Assembly (NCBI RefSeq): GCF_051622035.1
Contig: NC_135365.1
Coordinates: 2,656,501 to 2,720,500 of the forward strand
Source of the DNA: Arctopsyche grandis
Taxonomy: Eukaryota; Arthropoda; Insecta; Trichoptera; Hydropsychidae
Direction of reading: 5' to 3'
Length of the DNA: 64,000 nucleotides
The notes under the pieces are model-generated. The model ran no database searches. It had not been told where the DNA came from and worked only from the letters and a program-made list of their open reading frames with translations. A program made the position numbers and the translations under genes. This document shows, piece by piece, positions 1-12,171 of the stretch. Positions within the stretch are counted from its first letter, which is position 1. Each line of letters begins with the position of its first letter.

Positions 1-901
1 TCCGTGAGAATTACTGAAAAATATATGCTGCTCCGCTAACTGAAAAAGTTTGAGTAGCACTGGGCTAACGTCTGTTTTGTCTTTAATTTTGGATTTGCAA
101 CCGGGCACCAACTACCCTTAGAGCAGCCCTGAGTTAGCAACTCTATATATGTACATAGATTTTATTGGGTATTTGTCTTAAATTACTAAATAAAATAAAA
201 CTTTAGTTTCAATAATTTGTTTATTTATTTTATACCAATACAAATATTTTTCTTAGTAAAAAAACACAAATAATTAAATAGATCTGTATCGAGTTAATAA
301 TTAAACATTTACAGTTGTTACGAAAACTGTGGTTAGATCTAAAATACCCTTAGTAACTTTCAACTATAAATCTTAGCCCCACTTTTTTCGGAATTGAACT
401 GATAATAAATTAATATAATAAATTTATTTATCATTCAAAAGTTTTCAATCTGCTTAAATTATAATAAAATACATCAGATATTGTTTCAAATAAATGATAA
501 TTTCATATGTATGTGTGTAGTTATTTCAATACCTACATATGTAGTTTAATAAGTTAAATAAAAATTAAAACACTTAAAACTGCCGCAATTTAAATACAAA
601 AAACACGCAATACCTTCAAATTAAACATAAATTAATATTACGTAAATAATGTTAGTATTAAAATTAAGACTGAGATCAGTACAGTTGTAACTACACTTTG
701 TAAAATAAAGTATCGCATAACTAAATTCGTCAATAAAACGCATACATAATAAATTAATCATTTCACTCCACTATTAAATAAGATTTCCATTTCGAAATCG
801 AAGCAGTGCAAGATTAATTTTTAATTTCATGCGAGTAAATAAATATACATATACCAATGAAGCAATTATCGAGAATGGGAGACGGAATGATATTTTGATG
901 T
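1..901. other. AT-rich flank, no gene seen
   Basis: No supported coding region. It is the 3' flank of the peptide gene that ends at 902 on the minus strand. An ATTAAA hexamer on the minus strand at 820-825, about 80 bases past the stop codon, is a possible polyadenylation signal. Confidence 0.5.
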
Positions 902-1926
902 TCAATCACACTCTAAATTCTCACATTCTCTCATATGATGGCAACAGTAGACAAAGTAGATGTCCTCATCTGGCGAGAGATTCCTTTTCTTGTGTTTGTT
1001 ATGTCTTCGCTTGGCAACCAAAGTAGAATTTGGCGGAAGCATATTTTTTGGTATACGTGGCAAACTGTGATGATGCAGCCGGAATCGATGATGAGACGGA
1101 TATCTTAGCATATTTCCTGCAAAGGTAATCAACTTTATGAACATGGGTATACAAGTGCATTTATATATGTACTCTAGAAAGGTTATCACGCTGTTAAAAA
1201 ACTTCAAATAACACATTACAAAAGAAAATGGGTTTGGTGTAAACGATCGACAAGCGCCCGACAGACTGAAGCACAGATTAACTGGATGGCTGCTTTAAAC
1301 GCAATTCTCGACTTCACGAATGATAGATTGCACATCAGATGACGAGTAACCTTTCGATGTGCACAGATGCAATTATTAAAATTGAGTTGGATCTTTCTGG
1401 CGAGTTTAATAAGGCAAAATTCGGAACTAAAGTATCAGAAGCACATAGCGTATACAGGGTAGGTATGTCGGGACTTCGGGTAGATTTCGCTTAGTGTAAG
1501 TGCGAGCAGTGCGCACGCATAAGGTACACGTGTCGTTAATCTGTGGTTCAGTCTGTCTGGCGCTTGTCGATCGTTTGCACTGCATCGAAAGAAAATATAT
1601 CGATTTGCTATAATAGTTGATTTATTTCATTACCATTTGTACTATTCGTTGATATACTCGTAGAATGGATATGTCTTTTCTCTCGGTTATATTCACAAGT
1701 ATCCTTGACGAGCTGTCGAAAATATTCCAGGTTGCAATTCTTGTAGTCTGGATGTTGTGAGAATATTGAAGCTGCCAAAGCGGAGAACATCATAATGCTC
1801 TGTAAAGTAAAAATATTCCGTTTAATACATAAATGAATAAAATAATAAATGGCAAAATCGCAGTGAATCGATTTTAAAATGTATAATCTTTTAACACAAC
1901 ACTTAACGCACAAGTAAATATTTCAT
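902..1926 (-). CDS. Secreted six-cysteine prohormone, insulin/relaxin-like (candidate)
   Basis: Three exons on the minus strand: 1926-1912, 1799-1634 and 1116-902, giving 131 aa. Phases agree at both junctions (0, then 1). Exon 1 encodes only MKYLL, and with the start of exon 2 it forms a textbook signal peptide (residues 1-20). Then comes a segment with two cysteines 12 residues apart (NCNLEYFRQLVKDTC), a dibasic REKR site, a basic His/Arg-rich connecting region, a second basic site KHKKR, and a C-terminal segment ending YCCHHMRECENLECD with four cysteines. Two-cysteine B-like chain, cleaved C-peptide, four-cysteine A-like chain and a phase-1 intron in the connecting region are hallmarks of the insulin/relaxin family. 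The A-like spacing is CC-x5-C-x4-C rather than the canonical CC-x3-C-x8-C, and the B-like spacing is x12, not x11. So it would be a divergent member (gonadulin/Dilp8-type is one possibility) or another cysteine-rich hormone. The exon 1 donor CTT|GTGCGT is weak. Insulin assignment is inference; a secreted, processed peptide is well supported. Confidence 0.6.
1230..1587 (+). mobile_element. 358-bp long-TIR MITE, copy 1 (MULE-like)
   Basis: Inverted ends share 47 bp beginning GGTGCAAACGATCGACAAGC; the outermost 6 bp differ (GGGTTT on one side, CGATGC on the other). It is flanked by a perfect 9-bp target duplication AAAGAAAAT (1221-1229 and 1588-1596). No ORF, so non-autonomous. It lies in the last intron (1117-1633) of the peptide gene. 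Long TIRs with 9-bp duplications fit Mutator-like elements; Merlin (8-9 bp) is an alternative. Confidence 0.85.
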
Positions 1927-2288
1927 TGTAGAATGCGGTTGCAACTAATGAGCTGATGATTGTGAATGGCACCGAATCAAGTTCTTTTTTATATTTGTGC
2001 AAAAATTGCAATTTGATGACGATTAAAAAAAAATCATAAAAACGTGAAGCAATAAAATTTTGCATTGTGCAATTCATGTACAGGAAACCCTCTTTTAACA
2101 CAATTATTTTTGCAAAGAAAATAACAATAGGTTTATGTATTTTATAACGATAATATATATACGTATTTCCTTTACTTTTAAATAAGAATAAATTGAATGT
2201 AGACATTTTCAAACTACTTGGGATATTTTAAAATAAGCTCAAATTCATACAATGATTTCTTGTAGATACACATCATAATTATTTCATA

Positions 2289-3085
2289 GTAGTGTTGTAC
2301 CCGATGAAATATCATTGCATATTAAGTTATTAAATAAAGAAAAGATTAAAAGAAATGTGTCGGCTTCTGTTCGACCTGCACGAGATCAAATTTTTTTCAA
2401 ATACCTTGTAAATATATTTAATTTAATATCTATATCTAATTGTTTAATATTAAAAAAAGGTTGTGGCTATTTGCAGGTACTATATCTGCGACAGGCGCAA
2501 AGCCTTCTGCGCATGTATAATTTCTTACATTTCATGTATGCTAGACTTGATTGGATTAATAATATTAACTAATTTGGATTATATTTTTTACTCTACGTCA
2601 CTTTACGAGTTCGAACTAAATTTTAAGAAGTTTAAAAGAAAATTTTAGCAGTAAACACGCTGACAGTGACAGTTCACGCGCATGCGCAGAAAGCTTTGCG
2701 CCTGTCGCAGATATAGTACCTGCAAATAGCCAATAATTTGCCGCTATAGTACCTGCAAATAGCCACAACCTTAAAGAAAAGGTAAAAACTACCTACATAC
2801 ATATAAACAATACAAAACACCAATAGAAAAATTAAATAATTAAATAAATTTTAAATAAATGGCGGAAAATTTCTTGGTAAACTTAGCCTATTATTAGCCT
2901 AGGGGAAAAATTGGTAGTAAACTGTATATATAGAAGTTTTTTTTTATTTTGTTATTATATTGTACGCTTTGTTGGTATTGTTTTATCTGTGACGTATGTA
3001 TGTATGTATGTCGAATCGAAACGACTATTATAGTACGGTGAGCGTTATCTCAGACAGACAGACAGACAGACACACAGAATAGCGA
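2289..3085 (+). repeat. Interspersed repeat K (interrupted copy)
   Basis: This repeat starts near GTTGTACCCGATGAAATATC, passes an A/T-rich body with TAAAAACTACCTAC, and ends after a GACA/CACA microsatellite near AATAGCGATATTA. Other copies are at 14008, 20655 (minus), 29318 and 31265. The complete copy at 20655 carries a tRNA B-box-like TGTTCGATCC, so it may be an old SINE. Here it is split by a MITE at 2459-2770. The class is not certain. Confidence 0.6.
2459..2770 (+). mobile_element. MITE family D, copy 1 (312 bp)
   Basis: Terminal inverted repeats start GGTTGTGGCTATTTGCAGGT. The right end is partly duplicated (two successive GTACCTGCAAATAGCC motifs). Flanks TTAAAAAAA (2450-2458) and TTAAAGAAA (2771-2779) form an 8/9 matching 9-bp target duplication, inside repeat K. 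It is the empty-site reference for the nested insertion in the copy at 12246. Confidence 0.8.
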
Positions 3086-4505
3086 TATTAAATATATGAT
3101 GATATACTTTACATCGTTCCAGGATAATAACATATTGGTAAGGCTAAATAAGTATTCATCTGTATCAGAGATGTTGATGATCTTACATATTATATTATAT
3201 ATCCAAATTACTTCCCCAGTTATTTTATAAGGTAATATTACAATATAGCATGGTTTAAAAAACATTATGAAACAGTCCCATAATTGTAAAAGAATTGATA
3301 AATATTTTTTAAAAGAATTACATAAAATAAATAAACATTAGATTTTGTGTATTCCTTGTAATGTTGGTATGAAATATAGTTAGGATCATTAAAATCTAAG
3401 GTACACAAACTTAGGCTTAAAACCTTTTCAAGATTACTGATGTGTATTGTATAATAAATTGAACTTAAAATGCAGTATACACAATAAATCTTTTCCTTGG
3501 ATAATATGGAAATACATATATTATACATATGATTTTTCAATTTTATATATGTATTTGTATACGTGCATACATTACTTTTGGTTTGTGAAACGCTGAGTAT
3601 AACAGTTGGTTTTTAAAGCCAATAAGCAAATACATGCAGCTTCTTGTTATTATAATAATTATGCATTGAATATTATGTATAGAAATCTTCTAAAATTATT
3701 GTACATAATAAGTCACATTAAAATTTTTGTTAAATATCTTTTAAAATAAGATTTCATATAATAAATTACAGACAAACAATCAATGCATTTTTAATTACAA
3801 ATAATAATGTAGTAAATCAGAGATTTTTCAGAGAATGACTGGATTCATGGATTCAACGGAAGATTATGTATCTACGGTAACAGTTTTCAAATTTGATTTA
3901 CCTCGCAGAGTAAAACGACTCGATAATTATGAAACACCAGCTTCATTATAATTTGTTTGCGGTACACCCAGTTTTTTTTTGGCGATTTCACAATGTTATG
4001 GGCTTAAACTTTGAAATGGTGGCGCAATCGGCCACCGATGCACGATTTGCACTGCACGGTTTACTTACACTGCTAGTGAATCCACTTCCGAAAATGACTT
4101 ATATGATTTATTAGAAATGGGGCCATTTCAATTGAAGCAATAAAAATTTGACCTACATATACTCTCTGGCGAGTGGTGTTCCGATTCGTCATATGGACGC
4201 TCCGATCTCCCACCGATGAAGTAGAGGTGTATGGACGAACCGATTCAATGTCGCTGAGCGAGGTCTTGTCGTATACCAGGGTTCAAAGTCACCGTAAATG
4301 GAGATTATGATTGCTCTTGTCTCGATAGTTGAAGCTGTTCAATTTCAGAATTTCTATAAGCAATGAATTTTCTGCAGAAATTGTACAAAATATTTCATTT
4401 ACATTAATTACTTCTAGCACAATTTCTATATTACAAAAGTAATACGTATTGCTTTTCGAAAAAATGAATGTGATATGTGAAACATATCCATAAAATGTAA
4501 ATACA
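3086..4505. other. Intergenic, with an unassigned GC-richer patch
   Basis: No firm gene. Between about 3836 and 4315 the sequence is less AT-rich and holds short open frames on both strands. One, at 3839-3952 plus, reads MTGFMDSTEDYVSTVTVFKF at its start, after a TTTTTCAG acceptor-like site. None has a recognisable domain or consistent exon chain. It could be a decayed gene or a promoter region. Confidence 0.3.
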
Positions 4506-4665
4506 ATAGAAGTAGAATGCATAGAATCGCTCTCAGCTTCCAAAAATGATGCTAAAAAAACTCAGAGTTTGTTCATTGTTTGCTAAACCTCGTCTCTCTC
4601 TTCGATGGCTCGCTTTTAGACGATACTTTTGTTAACAATGACCATTCTATGCATTCTACTTCTAT
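4506..4665. mobile_element. 160-bp MITE with 21-bp perfect TIRs
   Basis: The ends ATAGAAGTAGAATGCATAGAA (first 20 bases quoted elsewhere) and its exact reverse complement enclose about 118 bp without coding capacity. I could not define a clear target-site duplication. Confidence 0.65.
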
Positions 4666-4879
4666 GATTAATACGTATCATTGAAGAAGGGTGATAGTGA
4701 AGATGAAAATAAGGAGAGATTAATATTGGAAAGTTTGCATTAGCTATATATGTATAACTATTACAATCAGAAAAACCTAGTAGGTTTCTTCTGAAAGGTA
4801 TTGGATTTCTTTTTTGCTTAAAATTGATAATAAAGAAACGATTTTACTAACAATACTAATGCGTCATATTTTTAATAGG

Positions 4880-5082
4880 ATTGTAAATAGGTTTTTGAGC
4901 TCTTTTTCCTATTACGCTGTACATATTAACATTATGATAATATAATACTATGATTACTAACAAAAATAATTTAAAATTGTAAAATAGAAAATGATCAGTA
5001 GATCAGTAGCTATTAAAATAGATATAAGATGTATTGTGAACATAATTTAGTAATAATAAAAAGCCTTTAAAAATCAAAATCT
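4880..5082 (+). repeat. Retroposon-like repeat J, 5'-truncated copy
   Basis: Shared with 10865-11165 (plus) and with minus-strand copies at 25398, 53136 and 55862. All copies end at the same 3' point around AATAATAAAAAGC while the other end varies. A fixed 3' end with variable 5' truncation is typical of non-LTR retroposons. No ORF remains. Confidence 0.55.
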
Positions 5083-5477
5083 TTTCTTCTAACCCATTAT
5101 TGGTCGCAGCGTTTTGATCAAAATTTTCTGAACAACTTACCTTTTATTACTACCAGAATTCCTATTCTCACTTTAATATTATCTTTCCTCAGATTTACAT
5201 CTGATTTATCCAGTCTCTTCTAATATTCTTAATAATTATATTTGATTTGTATTACTTATATGACAATAACAATATTTTAAATCTATATAGGAAGAGTGGG
5301 AAGCTTTTGAATTTAAAAAGTTTTCTATTTAAAAAAAGATTAACGGAAAATTAAAGACAGTTGAACATAAATTGTATCCAAGACAACTATGCATAATAGA
5401 AAGGTAAGAAGACACATTTTAATTTGGTACAATTATTTTGAGAAACATGTCTGAAAGTTTTGACATTTTACTTGTTA

Positions 5478-5893
5478 CCAGGAAGGCCTAACAAGTAAGC
5501 CCCAATGCGCCTTCCTGGCCAATTACAAGCATCGATATACAATTTTAGAATATTTTAAGAAAGCATCAAAGAGACATCTATGGATAAATTTTGATTTGGA
5601 CCATTTTTCTTATATAAATCATCAAATTTCGAGATGCTTAGTAACTTGAAATTTGCAAGTCATTTATGGACAAATATGCAGCATTTTTATACGAATCAGT
5701 GAAATTCGAAATGCTGAAAACTCGAAAATTGAGAGAAATGGATGAAGTTGCCAATTTGTCTGAAAATCAGATAAATTGGCAAAGTCTGATAGGAAACGAT
5801 CGACCTAGAGTCACAAATCAAGGTCTAGCCAGCAGCAACTAGTGAGACTCGAACCTGTGACCACTATGTTCGAAAGCATATATGCTAACCACT
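5478..5893 (-). mobile_element. tRNA-derived SINE with S1 tail hairpin
   Basis: Minus-strand SINE. A tRNA-like head with B-box-like GGTTCGAGTC lies around 5845, the core GATCGACCTAGAGTCACAAA around 5800, and the 3' hairpin at 5478-5518. That hairpin has stem CCAGGAAGGC/GCCTTCCTGG with the conserved loop. The 5' end of the head is truncated. Confidence 0.75.
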
Positions 5894-5970
5894 AGTTATC
5901 GATTACTGTCAAGCAAAGGATAAATGCAAAGATAAATCATCACCATAAACACTCTAGGGGGTGATTTTTA

Positions 5971-6073
5971 GGACTGTGTACTTTGTATATGGGCTAAGGT
6001 GCTGCGTTTTTTTCGCATGTTTAAAAGTATTTAAAGAAACACGTACCAAATACCACTCAGTGTGTTTTCGCCC
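5971..6073. mobile_element. 103-bp PIF/Harbinger-like MITE
   Basis: Flanked by TTA on both sides (968-970 and 6074-6076 in local numbering). The right end matches CACTCAGTGTGTTTTCGCCC, shared with the copies at 41855 (also 103 bp) and 34103 (296 bp). A 3-bp TTA duplication with GG/CC ends fits PIF/Harbinger MITEs. Confidence 0.6.
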
Positions 6074-6107
6074 TTAAGGAGATTTTAAATATTCGTTTTG
6101 GATTTGC

Positions 6108-6221
6108 TTAGGAAACGATCGACCTAGAGCCACAAATCAAGGTCTGGCCAGCAGCAACTGGTGAGACTCGAACCTGTGACCACTATGTTCAAAAGCATAT
6201 ATGCTTACACAGACCAGCAGC
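6108..6221 (-). mobile_element. SINE head fragment lacking its 3' half
   Basis: Contains the core GGAAACGATCGACCTAGAGC and a tRNA-like head with B-box-like GGTTCGAGTC, but no 3' body or tail. The breakpoint matches the truncated SINE at 42091-42215, consistent with duplication of a common block. Confidence 0.6.
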
Positions 6222-6700
6222 TTGATTTGGGAAAGTTTTGCATGCCATAAAGGCATCGACAAAGGATGACTACGGGAGCTTTCAGTCAATATTATATGAA
6301 TATATATTTTAATAGTCAACTTTGACAATGATGATGCTGATATATACTCATAGACAGTTAAAAATAAATTGAAAAAACTGCACATATACATATATAGACG
6401 GTTGAGCATCTGATCTAATTTCGAGCTTAAGCCCAATGACAAAATAGCGGAAGAAGAAAACTCCATAATAACACTGCAAGAGAAAGACCCTGACACACAT
6501 CATTAAATGATTTATTGCAATACGTACAAAATGAAACGGGAAGTTGTGATTGACAATTACCAAATTATGAACCACAACACTTCGTTTATCACGGTCGTAT
6601 TATATACTAATTTATAAACCGTATGAAACTATCTCTTAATATTTGATGTGTATATTGTGAAGAATACAATCGCAGCATATGAATTTTGGTATTATATTAA

Positions 6701-7204
6701 GAGGGCTGGACACCAGTGCCTTGTTCATACAAACGTATTACACTTCTCCCTTCCTCAATTATGGCACTAGAGAAATTATTTTTTAATATGCTAGGGATAT
6801 CCACCATTAGGATGCATCTATCGTTTTATTTTTTTGATTAGTTATTTTTTATAGGAGCTAGGAGCCGCCAAACATCTATAAAATTGCCTCTTTTTTACAC
6901 CCACGAAAAGACTCCAGCGTACTTATTTAACGGTCGATTTTAAAAAAAATACGCACATAGTTGCACAGAAAATATCTTTCTCATACCGATGATGAAATTT
7001 TTTTAAAAATTGGTCCAGTTTTGGAGGAGAAAATAGGAGAATACGAAACCTCGATGTTGTAGATTTAAAATACGTATTATCTGGTCGAAGCGAAACTGTC
7101 GCATTCACTCAATATATATATTGATATATATTGTCGCATTCACTCAATATAAATATCGAAGAAAGGAACGGTAACAAAATTAAGGTTTCGGGTGTACAGC
7201 CCTC
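6701..7204. mobile_element. 504-bp TTAA-type MITE
   Basis: Ends GAGGGCTGGACACC and GGTGTACAGCCCTC form a TIR with one mismatch. TTAA lies directly outside each end (6697-6700 and 7205-7208), as for piggyBac-like or Kolobok elements. There is no transposase ORF. An internal direct repeat of TGTCGCATTCACTCAATATA lies near 7095 and 7132. Confidence 0.75.
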
Positions 7205-7697
7205 TTAAGCAATCTTCATGGCAACGCTTAAATGATTATATTTGAGGTTGGATTAGTTTATCTGCTTCATTAAGACCAAAGTTTATGGTCTAGTGAGGTA
7301 AATAACCAGAATTAAAGTTGCGTGTAGAAATAAACCTTATTCAATATTTCTGAATGAAACTTTCATTAATAGTTGCATATTGTATGCTTACAAATGTTGT
7401 TTTCAATCAATACGATTTATGTTCCGAGCAAGAATGTTAATAGGAAAAATTCTTGTGCTGATATATCGTCTGCAACTTTTGATTTTATTTGCACGAGTCT
7501 TCTTAATCGACAACAGACGTGAACGTGTTATTATGAAAACATTCTAATTTGTATTGGATTTGTGTGAAGTGCTTTTTAATCTGAATATTTTCGATTGTCA
7601 CGATACAGCTAAAATAAATAAACACAAAACGAAGTTCAATGTAATGAATCATACTGTTTTTACAAAGGCTTTCTTCTTAGGTTTACTTCGCAAACGA
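7205..7697. other. Intergenic, no gene seen
   Basis: AT-rich, with no ORF of recognisable type or clear repeat ends. Confidence 0.5.
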
Positions 7698-7802
7698 TTC
7701 AGTATCTTTTCCTACAGTCTTCAGATCGTTTTGGAACTTTGACATTTTGTGCGCTTTGGTCAACGATGGATACTTTTTACAAGACTCTTCTATGTTTTTA
7801 TG

Positions 7803-8160
7803 GGGTTTGGTGCAAACGATCGACAAGCGCCAGACAGACTGAACCACAGATTAACTGGATGGCTGCTTTAAACGCAATTCTCGACTTTACGAATGATAGA
7901 TTGCACATCAGATGACGAGTACCCTTTCGATGTGCACAGATGCAATTATTAAAATTGAGTTGGATCTTTCTGGCGAGTTTAATAAGGCAAAATTCGGAAC
8001 TAAAGTATCAGGAGCACAGAACGTATACAGGGTAGGTATGTCGGGACTTCGGGTAGATTTCGCTTAGTGTAAGTGCGAGCAGTGCGCACGCATAAGGTAC
8101 ACGTACAGTTAATCTGTGGTTCAGTCTGTCTGGCGCTTGTCGATCGTTTGCACCGCATCG
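7803..8160 (+). mobile_element. 358-bp long-TIR MITE, copy 2
   Basis: Same length and ends as the copy at 1230. No 9-bp duplication is visible. The 105 bp directly to its left (7698-7802) is repeated in inverse orientation at 27795-27897 beside another copy, so this locus or a relative donated flanking DNA to the composite element there. Confidence 0.8.
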
Positions 8161-8574
8161 ATATAAAATATGAATATGTATTTGTTTTACCGCTATGAAA
8201 ATCTGCAGTTTATAATTTATTCATAGTCACCAAATTACAATACTATTACATATGTATATGGTACCCTAAATTAGATTAAAGACTTCAAAGTAAAGTTGAA
8301 CAGGCTAAGAATACAGGTTTTTCATTCTAAATTGACCCTCTTTCATTTAAAATTGACTCTTTTTAATTTCAAATTAAACCTTTTTCATTTCAAATTAAGC
8401 CCTTTTTAATGTCAATTTAATTTAATATATTATATATAAATGCTAGGATGCCCATTGATTCATTATCCGTCAAGCAATTATTTATCGATTAATAATTATA
8501 GAACATAACTAAAAAGTCTTATGTGTAAGACTATGAAAGATATTTATAAGATTTTGGGTTGTTTTGAATCTATA
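8161..8574. other. Intergenic, no gene seen
   Basis: AT-rich with a short local repeat of TTTTCATTT(C/A)AAATTAA-like units at about 8320-8430. The same motif recurs near 28795. Confidence 0.5.
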
Positions 8575-9020
8575 GCCAGCAGCATAGCTCGGTCGTTAAG
8601 CTTCTGCTTAGCGTCGAGAGGCGCCGGGTTCGATCCCATGAGCTCACCTCGATTGAAAATAATTTTTCTGAGTATATCTGTAGTGCTGCTGGTCAGACCT
8701 GGATATTTGTGACTCCAGGTCGATCGTTTCCTACCAGAGTTTGCCAATTTTCTCTGATTTCGTTGTTGAGACGGTTCCCGGTAAAATTGGCTAAATATCC
8801 TTCCTACCTACTATGTCACACTATTTGAGATTGATTAATATGCAATAAAATTTATGTACAATTCATAGATGTCTCGTTAATTTGCGAGTTTTTCAGTGTC
8901 TCGTAATTCAGCGACTTGTATAATAAAAAAAAAATGCTGCAATGTTTGTAATTGGCCAGGAAGGCGCATTGGGGTTACCTGTAAGGCCTTCCTGGTACAT
9001 ATATATGTAAAAAAAAAAAA
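8575..9020 (+). mobile_element. Near full-length tRNA-derived SINE
   Basis: Best reference copy. The tRNA-like head has an A-box-like TAGCTCGGTCG (8585) and B-box GGTTCGATCCC (8627-8637). The central core includes GACTCCAGGTCGATCGTTTC and the repeated GTTTGCCAATTTTCTCTGAT. The 3' hairpin is at 8956-8995, with perfect 10-bp stem CCAGGAAGGC/GCCTTCCTGG and a 20-nt loop GCATTGGGGTTACCTGTAAG. It ends in an A-run at 9008-9020. Pol III transcribed by inference. Confidence 0.85.
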
Positions 9021-9507
9021 TACACAGAATATAAAACATACATATAACCAATTTTGATCTTTATTCTGAGCTCAGGAAAACTATTATACTTGTAAAAGCT
9101 ATTAATATTTATATAGAAACTGTTGTAGGTATTAAATGACAATTCAAACAGTTAAATGTATGAAAGATAATTTTTTTCTTAAAGAAACATTTAAATTTAG
9201 CAAAAACGTCACTTGTCATGATATTTTTTAAATGTATAATGTAAGATTTATACTATATATGTATGTATTTAACTAAAATATATAACGTATTATGTGTAAA
9301 AATTATATATCGATAAAAAGACATATGACTTATATAAGAAATTTATTATTAAAAAAAATTTGTCACAAGTATAAGAGCCAGCTCTTATATAAAATAAAAT
9401 TTTCAGTCTTTCACAAGAACTTTGATATATTATGTAGATTGTAAATCCAAACACAAATGGATTATCATTTTAAGAAAGATGATACAACTCAAAAATCAGA
9501 ATTTTAT

Positions 9508-12171
9508 TTAGGATGGCAGAACTTTGTAAGGATTCAAAATGCCTTTTGGATCCATTAAATTCTTCAAACTCTTCATCAAACCAAGACAAGCATTACTCTT
9601 TGAGTAGTGTATGTAATTTGGCTTTCTAAAACCAATACCGTGCTCGGCACTCACAGATCCTTTGAGATTAGATGTATACTCGTATATATACGGCTCAATT
9701 TTTTTAATAATTTCCTGTGAAAACTCCTTAATCGCAATATTTACGTGAATATTTCCGTCACCTGAAAATATAATAAAAGTAAATTTTAATACATTCCTTT
9801 TAAATAAGGTATAGAATATAAAAAAAAAAAACAATTAAATACCAATGTGACCGTATCCACATATGCGAACGGCATCGCTTCCTAGTTTTTCCCTCATGAT
9901 GGGAACTATTGAATAGTAATCTTTCAATGGTAATGATATATCGTACTTTAAAACGTAGCCGTCATATAATATAGCTTGAGGAATGCCTTCTCTTAAAGCC
10001 CAAATTGGCTAAAATATATTAAACGGTTATTAATTTGTGATTTATATGTAAAAAAAATATTAAACTTCATTGATCAGCACACACTTTAATCCGACTGGGC
10101 TCAGTTTGATATGTTCCGTTCAGAACCAAGTTAGAGGACATGGTTTTTTCTAAAAATTCTGTTAGCTTTTCAGAGTCATGACTTTCATTGCTTCCACTGG
10201 TTTCGATCAAAACATAAAATGGATAGTCTCCTATAGGATTTCTGAAATTTCAGATGAGATTTTCTTTCAAAAATAAAATTGTCATAAGAATATAAATAAT
10301 ATTTTTTCCTAATAAGTTTTGTAGTAAAAGTTGTAATATTATAAATTGATTTAAATACATGTATACATACTGTAGTTTCAAATGTTCAATCGTTGTTTCT
10401 AAAGATGCAGCATCGGCCATTTCAAACGCAGACATTATTTCACCGAGGGATGATTTGGCAAGTTGATATAACTTCAGGACGTTATCAAAATTTTCCACTC
10501 CTTAAAATGTCAAACATTATTATACTACATGTACATAAATCAGCTTTGAATAGATATTTTCAAAGTAGAACAATTGGTTACCTAAGAATGCTACATTTAT
10601 AGAAGACGATAAAGTCGGACAGTTGATGGATACTTTTGTAACAATTCCTAAAGTGCCTTCTGATCCTATAAATAAGTGTTTCAGATGGTATCCAGTATTG
10701 TCCTTCTTTAGAGTTCCCAAACAATCAATGACTTCACCATCAGCTTTCACCTGGAAATATTTTAATGTTTATTACATAACAATGTGTACTACTACAATGG
10801 AGCCCTATAACTTGGATCCTAAAGCGAATATGTACGTTTGGAGTAATGAGAAATGATCAATTTAGATACCCTTTCAGGTATAAACACAGATTACCTAAAC
10901 ACAATCTGCTTTAGGTCATCGACTTTAGAGAGTCTTTAATTAATATTATGTATTAGATGTATTATGAGCATTTATAAGAATTGTAAATAGGTTTTTGAGC
11001 TATTTTTGTATTATGCTGTACATTAACATTAGAATAATATAATACTATGATTACTAACCAAATTAAATTAAATTGTAAAATAGAAAATGATCAGTAGATC
11101 AGTAGCTATTAAAATAGATATAAGATACATAATTTAGCAATAATAAAAAGCATTTACAAATAAAAAACAAATAAATTTGGATATAGCATTAGAAAAGAGC
11201 TAAAATATTAATAGTAGGATTATTAGACGCCCAAAAGTAGTCCTTGATTGATATCAAATAGGAAGTGTTAGGAGATAAGGAGATAATTCACCAGTGAATC
11301 ACATAAACGGTAAGATAATACTTAAAAATATTAAGTTAGTAAGTATTCTATGAATATACTATTGAACAATAAATTCAACTAACAGCTTCAACACCCAATA
11401 CAGATCCGTGAAGGTTTCCATATCGGAGTAATCTCAGTCCACCGGCATTTGTACTGATGTTACCGCCAATATGACATGAACCTTTTGCACCCAAATCTAG
11501 AGGCATCATCAGGTTATGTTCCCTTAAATGGTTATCGAGATTTTCTAATATGCAACCAGCTTCACACACTAGCACACCTGTAAAAAATGCTAGACATCAA
11601 GATGACACTTAAATGGATGTACATTTCTACAAAGCTCACAAATCACACCTGAAATTTCATCCAAGCTAATGATATTGTTCATGCCTTCTGTGCTCAAGAC
11701 TATTTCGTCAAAAACAGGCACAGACCCACCAACAAGTCCAGTATTACCACCTTGTGGACAGACAGCAAGATTGTTATCATTGCAAAACTTCAGTATGGCC
11801 GACACATGCTCCGTGCACTTTGGTTTCAGCACCACACGCGATTCTCCTCTACAATTTTTAATCCAGTCTATGTTATAAGATAGCAATTCAGATTCATCAG
11901 TCAATACTCGTTCTTTGCCTAGTAAATTTTGAAAGAAAGACACATGCGCATCTTCTATGAGATTGAAACTCTTTCGCTTCACGTTGTATTTGTTCTGAAA
12001 CATAACATACACAAATACATGTACATTGTACGGTGTTAGAATTCTTATTGCATGCCCTTTTCATACTTTCGAAAACTCTGGAAGTGAAGATAGTGGTCTG
12101 ATTGAGTGCTTTATGAAATTTTTGAACGGAATCAAACGTATTTCGAATGTTTTGATAGCTTGTAAAGCCAT
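9508..12171 (-). CDS. D2HGDH: D-2-hydroxyglutarate dehydrogenase, mitochondrial
   Basis: FAD enzyme of the mitochondrial matrix that oxidises D-2-hydroxyglutarate to 2-oxoglutarate. Eight exons, minus strand: 12171-12067, 11994-11649, 11577-11384, 10750-10582, 10500-10371, 10241-10085, 10008-9843, 9761-9508; all GT-AG, phases consistent, 506 aa (human about 520). Exon 1 ([20 protein letters not shown]...) is an Arg/Lys/Ser-rich, acid-free-tailed mitochondrial presequence. Exon 2 carries the FAD-binding [18 protein letters not shown]. Exon 3 has [20 protein letters not shown] and exon 4 has [13 protein letters not shown]. The C-terminal metal/substrate motif YGHIGDGNIH spans exons 7-8, followed by [11 protein letters not shown] and [11 protein letters not shown]. 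All key family motifs are intact. The start was chosen because it opens the presequence and its exon splices in frame. Intron 3 carries a J repeat, and a nested MITE cluster begins 74 bp upstream of the start. The stop overlaps a minus-strand AATAAA. Confidence 0.95.
10865..11165 (+). repeat. Repeat J in D2HGDH intron 3, antisense to the gene
   Basis: A longer copy of the 3'-anchored repeat, including CACAATCTGCTTTAGGTCAT upstream of the common part. It is closely similar, in inverse orientation, to the AROS intron copy (25398-25705). Confidence 0.6.

Noticed and set aside
8581-8640. Functional tRNA gene at the SINE head
   Set aside because: A- and B-box-like motifs are present, but I see no clean cloverleaf and the sequence continues straight into the SINE core and tail.
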